From contig JAITJV010000257.1 in assembly GCA_031278755.1 (NCBI GenBank), positions 1 to 6,355 of the forward strand: a DNA stretch of 6,355 nt. Direction: 5' to 3'. The notes beneath the pieces were generated by a model. That model was not told where the DNA came from. It made no database searches and worked only from the letters and a program-made list of their open reading frames with translations. Shown here piece by piece: positions 1 through 4,638 of this stretch. Position 1 is the stretch's first letter. Each line of letters begins with the position of its first letter. A program made the translations under genes and the position numbers. Source of the DNA: Treponema sp. Lineage in GTDB: Bacteria > Spirochaetota > Spirochaetia > Treponematales > Breznakiellaceae.

Positions 1-1116
1 CACGCGGCGGCCCCGCCGCGCCGCGTCAAGACCCCCTTGCCTCCCCCGCCAGGACATGATCACCGCTTCGGAGGGCAGGGGATATTTCGGACTGTCTTCA
101 AGTATTTCATCCCAGCCTATGGGGATTTTGCCCCGGGCCGCAAGCATGGCGGCAAGGCGGAAGGTGATCCAGCTCTGGAGTTCGCGGGGTTTTGAAAGCC
201 CTGTTTCGGCAAGGCGTTTTTTGCATTTGGGGCATGCTTCCCAGCGGTTAAAGCGCACTTCGTCCCCGCCTATGTGCACAAAAGGCGAAGGGAAAAGATC
301 CGCCATGGCGCCGAAAACAGCTTCGGTAAAATCAAAGACGCGATCGTTTCCGGCGCAGAGTACATCCTCAAAAATACCATAGCGGTCCTCCGTTTCGTAG
401 GGGCCGCCGGTACAGCCAAGCTCCGGATACGACGCCAGAGCAGAAAGGGTGTGGCCCGGAAGATCAACCTCGGGGATGATCTCGACGTGGCGGGCGGCGG
501 CGAAACGCACGATGCTCCGTATTTCATCGGCCGTGTAAAAACCGCCTTCACGCCTCCCTTCAAAACGGGTTTCTTTCCGCCACGCGCCCTTTTCAACAAG
601 GAGGGGATATGAAGGTACAGGCAGGCGCCAGCCCTGATCGTCGGTAAGATGCCAGTGAAATTTATTGATATGGTGGAGCGAAAGGGCGTCAATTATCTTT
701 TTGATGAAGCCGGCGGTAAAAAAATGCCGCGAACAGTCAAGCATAAATCCCCGCCATGAAAAACGGGGGTGATCTTCGATCTCCGCGCAGGGAATATCCC
801 CGCCGCGCGCGGAAAGGACAATCTGGCGCAGGGTCTGAAGGCCCCGGTATATGCCGCTCTCCGAGGATCCCGCAAGGGTGATCCCGCCGCTTTCAATGCG
901 GAGGCGGTACGCTTCTTCGGCAAGGCTTTCATCCTGAACGCAGCGCAGCCCGGCGCCCTTTTCCGAAACGGGGATTCCCCGCGTCTGCGCGGCAAAGACG
1001 CCGCACTCCGCGGCCCCCTTTCCGGCGGCGTTGCCGGTTAATCCTGAAAAACGGCAAAAGCCGCCCATGGGGCGCACCGAAACGGGCCGGGGTATGACGT
1101 CCAGGATGCCGCTCAT
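1..1116 (-). CDS. Glycoside hydrolase family 20 (beta-N-acetylhexosaminidase type), 3' end cut by window edge
   Basis: The 372 codons in the window form one uninterrupted frame that leaves at the left edge. GH20 enzymes remove terminal GlcNAc or GalNAc by substrate-assisted catalysis. Seen: residues 1-112 resemble the alpha/beta domain that precedes the barrel (GH20b type). The barrel opens near residue 116 with HPRFSWRGFMLD and the expected substrate-binding Arg (R130). FHWHLTDDQGWR is at 153-164 and EVDLPGH at 216-222. The signature HIGGDE at 281-286 carries the catalytic Asp-Glu pair (D285/E286). GWDEIL is at 334-339 and SWRG at 355-358. Family members usually exceed about 500 residues, so the C-terminal part of the barrel is missing here. 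The ATG is chosen because its ATGA overlaps the ligA stop, and the protein resembles the family from its first residues. There is no signal peptide or lipobox, so a cytoplasmic enzyme acting on imported amino-sugar oligomers or recycled muropeptides is inferred. The exact substrate cannot be read from the sequence. Confidence 0.93.
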   Translation of the reverse strand, partial: MSGILDVIPRPVSVRPMGGFCRFSGLTGNAAGKGAAECGVFAAQTRGIPVSEKGAGLRCVQDESLAEEAYRLRIESGGITLAGSSESGIYRGLQTLRQIVLSARGGDIPCAEIEDHPRFSWRGFMLDCSRHFFTAGFIKKIIDALSLHHINKFHWHLTDDQGWRLPVPSYPLLVEKGAWRKETRFEGRREGGFYTADEIRSIVRFAAARHVEIIPEVDLPGHTLSALASYPELGCTGGPYETEDRYGIFEDVLCAGNDRVFDFTEAVFGAMADLFPSPFVHIGGDEVRFNRWEACPKCKKRLAETGLSKPRELQSWITFRLAAMLAARGKIPIGWDEILEDSPKYPLPSEAVIMSWRGRQGGLDAARRGRRV

Positions 1117-3074
1117 ACCTTATATTCACCGGTAATATCCGGTTTGTCCAGTATGGACAGAAAGGTTTTTTCATCAATGACCGGTATTCCCAATTCATTG
1201 GCTTTTTTGTTTTTCGACGATCCCGATTCAGGATCATTTGTAACCAGAAACGAAAGATCCTTTACCACCGAAGACCTGGAGGAACCTCCGAGCGCTTTTA
1301 CTTTTTCTTCGGCCTCTGATCTCTTCATTGACGAAAGTTCGCCTGTAAAACAGAACGAGAAACCCTTGAGGGGCTGCGTTTCTCCGCCGGGGGGCGGGGC
1401 TATGGTGATGATCCCGGCGGCGAGAACGCCGTCCATTTCGGACGCAATGTCCTTAAGGCCCCGGACTATGGTATGCGCCGTAATTTCCCCAAGGCCGTAT
1501 ACGGCGGCTATATCGGCCTCAGGGGCGGAGCGCAGCTTTTCGAGGGTGTCGAAACCCGCGTCCACCACCTTTTCCATGACAAGCTCCCCCACCCCTTCAA
1601 GGTCAAAACCCGCGACAAAGGCCGCAAGGGGCAGCTCCCGGGGCGTCCTGATATGGCGTATGACTTTGTCTGCGGAACGTTCCCCCATCCGCTCGTATCC
1701 GGCAAGCTCCGCCGCTTCCAGGGTGTACAAATCGGCGATGCGGGTTACCCGCTTCCGCTCAAAAAGCTGGCGGATAAGCTTGTCTCCAAGTTCCCGTATG
1801 TCAAGAACGGATACCCATTTTTCAATACGGTGATGAAGCCGCTTGGCGCAGAGGGAATTGGGGCAGTACAGTTTTGTGCCGCCGTCAACAAGATCCGTTC
1901 CGCACGACGAGCAGCGGACGGGAAATTCAATGTCCTTCAGTTCCCCTTCGGCAAGCGCGCCGGGCGGGGCAAGGCCTTCTATTTTGGGGATTATTTCCCC
2001 CCGTTTTACCACTGAAACCGCCGAACCTGTTTTAAGGCCCAGCGCCCGTATCATGTCGGGGTTGTTGAGGTTTGCCCGCTGGACGGTGGTGCCGGCAAGG
2101 CGCACAGGATCCACCAGCCCTATGGGCGTGTAGGTCGCCCCCGATTCGCTCCATTCGACGCCGCGCAGTATGCTGAAAGCGGTTTCAGGTTCAAATTTGA
2201 AGGCTATCTGTTTTTCAGGCCGCGTCCTCCGCAAATCGGCCATATCCACGGCGGGATCCTTTACAACAAGGCCGTCTATGTCCACAGGGAGTTTTTCCCG
2301 TTCTCCGGCTATTTTTTCCCGGTAGGCGACGATGTCTTCGGGATCGGAAAATTCCCTGGTAACCGCCGCTTCAAAGCCGCGGTCTTTAAGCCATACGATT
2401 TTCTGCTTTTCATCATTGAAATAAGCGTCGTCCCCGGAAGCGGAAGCGTCGTACACAATGAGGGTGAGATCTTCGCAGCCCGCCCCGTCTTTTCTGCGCA
2501 TGATGCCGTTTGCCGCGTTGCGGCAGTTCGCCTTGCCGGCGTATTTTTTCTTCCAGATCTCACGGGTCATGACCACTTCGCCGCGTATGCCGCCTGAAAA
2601 GGGAAGGTCCAGCCGCGGCACTACGCCGCCCATGCGCCGGGCGTTGACGGTTATTTCATCGCCCGTGATCCCGTCGCCGCGGGTTACCGCCTGTTTGAGA
2701 TCCCCTTTGTCAAACTGGAGTTCAAGGCTTGCGCCGTCAAGTTTGTACTGGACAAGGAATGTTCTTTTTCCTTCCGTCCCGCCCGTTTTCTTTACCCACG
2801 CGCGGAACTCTTCGGGATTTGCGGCCTTTTCCTGGCTTCCCATGGGGATAAGGTGTTTCGCCTTTGGAAAACCGTCGGCGCCGGGAAGGGCGTCGCTTCC
2901 CGCCCCCACTTTTTTAAGCACGGGGTTTTGCGGGTCAAGGGATTTTAACTCGTCCCAGAGCAGATCGAATTCCGCATCGGAGATTTCGGCTTCGCCGTCA
3001 TAATAGGATTTTTGATAGGACTGTATAAGCCGCTGGAGCGCGGCTGTTCTTTCGTTCACCGGATCTTTTCCCAC
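1113..3074 (-). CDS. ligA: NAD-dependent DNA ligase LigA (divergent)
   Basis: LigA seals 3'-OH/5'-phosphate nicks in duplex DNA during replication and repair, using NAD+ to adenylate itself. The 653 residues are normal for the family and all domains appear in order. Domain Ia has YYDGEAEISDAEFD (24-37). The nucleotidyltransferase core has KLDG (catalytic K111), TRGDG (131-135), GEVVM (165-169), a variant NCRNAANG (183-190), DGLVVK (267-272) and AFKF (291-294). An OB fold lies at about 300-375, followed by a four-Cys zinc finger (C388, C391, C404, C409), helix-hairpin-helix repeats (about 425-550) and a BRCT domain (about 568-642). The start is GTG with a Shine-Dalgarno 6 nt upstream. A second in-frame GTG lies five codons later. 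Several usually fixed positions differ: Q109 where Glu precedes the Lys, SQEKA where SLDNA is usual, and NLNN where ATLHN is usual. The gene is coupled to trmB upstream and to the GH20 gene downstream. The ligase call is secure; whether it is the cell's only LigA cannot be told here. Confidence 0.96.
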   Translation of the reverse strand: MGKDPVNERTAALQRLIQSYQKSYYDGEAEISDAEFDLLWDELKSLDPQNPVLKKVGAGSDALPGADGFPKAKHLIPMGSQEKAANPEEFRAWVKKTGGTEGKRTFLVQYKLDGASLELQFDKGDLKQAVTRGDGITGDEITVNARRMGGVVPRLDLPFSGGIRGEVVMTREIWKKKYAGKANCRNAANGIMRRKDGAGCEDLTLIVYDASASGDDAYFNDEKQKIVWLKDRGFEAAVTREFSDPEDIVAYREKIAGEREKLPVDIDGLVVKDPAVDMADLRRTRPEKQIAFKFEPETAFSILRGVEWSESGATYTPIGLVDPVRLAGTTVQRANLNNPDMIRALGLKTGSAVSVVKRGEIIPKIEGLAPPGALAEGELKDIEFPVRCSSCGTDLVDGGTKLYCPNSLCAKRLHHRIEKWVSVLDIRELGDKLIRQLFERKRVTRIADLYTLEAAELAGYERMGERSADKVIRHIRTPRELPLAAFVAGFDLEGVGELVMEKVVDAGFDTLEKLRSAPEADIAAVYGLGEITAHTIVRGLKDIASEMDGVLAAGIITIAPPPGGETQPLKGFSFCFTGELSSMKRSEAEEKVKALGGSSRSSVVKDLSFLVTNDPESGSSKNKKANELGIPVIDEKTFLSILDKPDITGEYKV

Positions 3075-3080
3075 ATCTTA

Positions 3081-3086
3081 CCTCTC
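3081..3086 (-). promoter_or_regulatory. Ribosome binding site for ligA
   Basis: GAGAGG on the minus strand lies 6 nt before the GTG at 3074 and overlaps the TGA of trmB. It supports the GTG as the ligA start over the next GTG (3059), and suggests that ribosomes ending trmB can reload on ligA. Confidence 0.7.
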
Positions 3087-3762
3087 AGGAACGTACAAAG
3101 TATAGTTCCCTTATTTTATGGTTTTTGGCAATTCCCTTTTGTTCAAATTTGGTTTGGGGCCGCCAGGGCGGACGCGGCGCAAAGGATTGCGGCGCAAAGG
3201 ATCCTGCATGGGGATTTACAAGCTCCGGCACTGCCGCAAATTCCGCCAAAGCCCATTCGGCGTAATCCTCCCAGTCCGTCGCCGCATAGATATAACCGCC
3301 TTTCACAAGTTTTTCGGCAAGAAGGCCGGTAAAGGAGCGGGCGAGAAGGCGTCTTTTGTGATGCTTTTTTTTCGGCCAGGGATCGGGGAAAAAAATATGA
3401 AAGGCGTGAACGGAAGCGGGCGCTATCATGCAGGCAAGAACCTCCACGGCGTCGTGTTCGATGATCCTGATATTTTGAAGCCCCCGCTTTTCTATCTCCC
3501 AGAGGAGCTTCCCCACGCCGGGCTTGTATACTTCGACGCCCAGGTAATTTTTGTCCGGATTGCCCTCCGCGATGAGGGCCGTCGCCTCCCCCATGCCGAA
3601 GCCTATTTCCACCGTAAGGGGGTTTTTACCACCGAAGATTTTTTCACTGTCGAGGAATTCACGGGCGAAGGGGACGCGCCAGCGGGAATAAAGGCCGTAA
3701 CTCCGTTTCTGGGCGGCGCTCATGCGGCCGGAACGGAGGACGAAACTGCGGATTTCCCTCAC
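3085..3762 (-). CDS. trmB: tRNA (guanine-N7-)-methyltransferase TrmB
   Basis: TrmB transfers a methyl group from S-adenosylmethionine to N7 of G46 in the variable loop of tRNAs (m7G46), in the cytoplasm. The 225 residues fit the family length. Seen: an N-terminal IRSFVLRSGRMSAAQ stretch (4-18) typical of TrmB, the SAM-binding motif VEIGFGMGEAT (51-61), GVEVY (75-79), EHDA (102-105), the TrmB signature FFPDPWPKKKHHKRR (124-138), ATDWEDYA (161-168), and the C-terminal TKFEQKG (204-210) and ELYF (219-222). The start is GTG, inside a GTGA overlap with the stop of the lipoprotein gene. The first ATG lies 13 codons later and would remove the conserved N-terminal RSFV motif, so GTG is preferred. No good Shine-Dalgarno precedes it, which fits translational coupling. 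ligA follows after 10 nt. Nothing appears broken. Confidence 0.97.
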   Translation of the reverse strand: MREIRSFVLRSGRMSAAQKRSYGLYSRWRVPFAREFLDSEKIFGGKNPLTVEIGFGMGEATALIAEGNPDKNYLGVEVYKPGVGKLLWEIEKRGLQNIRIIEHDAVEVLACMIAPASVHAFHIFFPDPWPKKKHHKRRLLARSFTGLLAEKLVKGGYIYAATDWEDYAEWALAEFAAVPELVNPHAGSFAPQSFAPRPPWRPQTKFEQKGIAKNHKIRELYFVRS

Positions 3763-4406
3763 CGCAGCGAAACCGCGTTTGTATACGCCGAAGTACGGTA
3801 CTCGGGATCTTCCGCCCAGAGCGACGCGGTCCGCGCGTTGCCCGGTATGTTCAGGGAAGAAAGGGAGCCGTCAAGCCCGGCAAGGGGCAGGGTGCTCACA
3901 TACGATCCTTCACCGTCATAAAGGATAAGGCGGTTTTGAGGGTACTGCGACTCAATATGGTATTCCCCCGCGTTTACGGTAAAAAAAGGAAAAGGAAAGG
4001 GGCTTTCTTCGGGAGCGTCAAACGTAAAGGTCTTTTCCGAACGTCCGCCTCCCTTGCTGACGAGTTCGGCCCTGTACATCCCCCGGGGGAGGCTTTCGTT
4101 TTCGTTCATCGCTATGGCCCGCGTTCCTATCCATGTTTTTCCTTCCTGTTCATGGAGGATCCAGTCTTCGCCTGAAATCTTCAAGCGAAGCCCTTCCCTG
4201 TCGTGGTAAAGAAAAAGTTCGGCAAGATCTTCAACGCCGTCTTCATGATCGGGAACAATAAAGAACGAATACCGTTCCAGAGGCCGCCCGCCCTGATCGT
4301 TCTGGTAGTACACCAGTTCTATGAATCCATAGCTTATCCCGGGATCCGATCGGGAACAGGCCAAAAAAAGGAACGGCAGCACAAAGAAAAAAACCGGCAA
4401 CCTCAT
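3759..4406 (-). CDS. Putative small lipoprotein, family not recognised
   Basis: I do not recognise this 215-residue protein. It begins MRLP, followed by a hydrophobic stretch rich in Phe and Leu that ends FLFLAC. C17 is the expected lipidated residue, so export and lipid anchoring are likely. Having F at -3 is loose for the classical lipobox but acceptable in spirochaetes. The rest is hydrophilic with short alternating beta-type stretches. GMYRAELVSKGGGRSEKTFTF, near the middle, resembles a strand pair of an immunoglobulin-like or fibronectin-like fold; this is only an impression. The frame stays open for another 53 codons upstream, but those codons run through intergenic repeats and would bury the signal peptide. 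The ATG at 4406 has AAAGG 8 nt upstream and is chosen. It is the first gene of the operon with trmB, ligA and the GH20 gene. It ends inside the trmB start (GTGA). Lipoprotein call fairly sure; role unknown. Confidence 0.8.
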   Translation of the reverse strand: MRLPVFFFVLPFLFLACSRSDPGISYGFIELVYYQNDQGGRPLERYSFFIVPDHEDGVEDLAELFLYHDREGLRLKISGEDWILHEQEGKTWIGTRAIAMNENESLPRGMYRAELVSKGGGRSEKTFTFDAPEESPFPFPFFTVNAGEYHIESQYPQNRLILYDGEGSYVSTLPLAGLDGSLSSLNIPGNARTASLWAEDPEYRTSAYTNAVSLR

Positions 4407-4414
4407 ACGCGCAA

Positions 4415-4419
4415 CCTTT
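4415..4419 (-). promoter_or_regulatory. Ribosome binding site for the lipoprotein gene
   Basis: AAAGG on the minus strand sits 8 nt upstream of the ATG at 4406. It is the main reason, with the signal peptide, for rejecting the longer reading frame that begins at 4565. Confidence 0.6.
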
Positions 4420-4431
4420 GAATAACCGGGG

Positions 4432-4460
4432 CTGTTCCAAAATTTCGGCTCTTGGAACAG
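4432..4460. repeat. Inverted repeat, element A of the intergenic cluster
   Basis: A perfect 9-bp inverted repeat, CTGTTCCAA (4432-4440) and TTGGAACAG (4452-4460), separated by 11 nt. Its arms share the TCCAAAA and TTGRAACAG words with elements B and C further right, so it looks like a diverged third copy. It lies in the presumed leader of the lipoprotein gene, 26 nt before the start codon. It could be an operator, an RNA hairpin or a dispersed-repeat remnant. Confidence 0.6.
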
Positions 4461-4498
4461 TTTCCCCGGATTTAGGGAAAACCGGGCTGACCGGTTTT
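4461..4498. repeat. Two overlapping short hairpins between elements A and B
   Basis: TTTCCC (4461-4466) pairs with GGGAAA (4475-4480) across 8 nt. Overlapping it, AAAACCGG (4478-4485) pairs with CCGGTTTT (4491-4498) across a 5-nt loop. Because both share 4478-4480, the two stems are mutually exclusive in a transcript. The second resembles a weak terminator on the plus strand, since its 3' arm runs into five T residues. It lies between divergent starts, so an ordinary gene-end role is unlikely. Confidence 0.5.
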
Positions 4499-4510
4499 TC
4501 CGGGGGCTTA

Positions 4511-4545
4511 TTTCAAAATTAACCGGATTTTGAAACAAACTCAAC
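4511..4545. repeat. Element B: inverted repeat and first copy of a 34-nt direct repeat
   Basis: TTTCAAAAT (4511-4519) and ATTTTGAAA (4527-4535) form a perfect 9-bp inverted repeat around TAACCGG. The stretch 4512-4545 is repeated at 4555-4588 with 29 of 34 bases identical. The core starting at AACCGG (4521-4545) matches 23 of 25. Repeat start points are 43 bp apart. Function unknown. Confidence 0.75.
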
Positions 4546-4554
4546 CGAGGCGGC

Positions 4555-4588
4555 TCCAAAACCAACCGGTTTTTGAAACAGACTCAAC
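4555..4588. repeat. Element C: second copy of the 34-nt direct repeat
   Basis: This copy matches element B at 29 of 34 positions. Two changes in the left arm weaken the long palindrome, but a smaller stem remains: AAAACC (4558-4563) with GGTTTT (4568-4573). It contains the palindrome AACCGGTT and ends at the predicted minus-strand -10 box. Confidence 0.75.
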
Positions 4589-4616
4589 TATAAAGGAATT
4601 GACTGCCGCCGGGCAA
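4587..4616 (-). promoter_or_regulatory. Candidate promoter for the lipoprotein-trmB-ligA-GH20 operon
   Basis: On the minus strand TTGCCC (4616-4611) and TATAGT (4592-4587) stand 18 nt apart, a moderate sigma70-type match with a good -10 box. The start point would be near 4580, giving a leader of about 174 nt that carries element B, the paired hairpins and element A, plus part of element C. Judged by eye only. I saw no better candidate nearer the gene. Confidence 0.35.
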
Positions 4617-4627
4617 GGGACTATGTT
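4599..4627 (+). promoter_or_regulatory. Candidate promoter for the membrane protein gene
   Basis: TTGACT (4599-4604) and TATGTT (4622-4627) are separated by exactly 17 nt. The -35 box matches the sigma70 consensus at five of six positions and the -10 box at four. The start point would fall at about 4633-4635, on the ATG at 4634, implying a leaderless or nearly leaderless mRNA. It overlaps the opposing candidate promoter, so the two could compete for polymerase. Confidence 0.4.
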
Positions 4628-4638
4628 TCATTAATGAA
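4627..4638. repeat. 12-bp perfect palindrome across a start codon
   Basis: TTCATTAATGAA reads the same on both strands and is centred just before the ATG at 4634. It covers the end of the predicted -10 box and the predicted start point, a position where a bound repressor would block initiation. It may also be chance, since ATTAAT is self-complementary and codons 1-2 contribute half of it. Confidence 0.4.

Noticed and set aside
3..20. Perfect GC-only palindrome with 8-bp arms at the left edge
   Set aside because: It lies inside GH20 codons for Ala, Arg and Gly (AARRGRR) where GCC/CGG runs arise easily. A 2-nt loop cannot form an RNA hairpin without opening the stem, and no T-run follows.
270..995. 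Minus-strand frames at 270-692 and 693-995 within the GH20 gene
   Set aside because: They are in a different frame from the uninterrupted GH20 frame, which contains the catalytic motifs, so they are shadows and not signs of a broken gene.
1144..1833. 229-codon plus-strand frame antisense to ligA, and others like it at 1473-2015 and 2458-3003
   Set aside because: They lie wholly inside ligA, are rich in Ser, Arg and Pro as antisense frames usually are, and show no domain.
3118..3921. 267-codon plus-strand frame antisense to trmB and the lipoprotein
   Set aside because: TrmB on the other strand carries every family motif. This frame has no recognisable domain and is a typical mirror frame in GC-rich DNA.
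4478..4499. CCGG hairpin followed by T residues as an intrinsic terminator
   Set aside because: It lies between two divergent gene starts, so no gene ends there, and the stem is only 8 bp with half A-T pairs. A leader role is more likely than gene-end termination.
4407..4565. 53-codon N-terminal extension of the lipoprotein reading frame
   Set aside because: It runs through the inverted-repeat cluster, would bury a good signal peptide and lipobox, and the ATG at 4406 has its own ribosome site.
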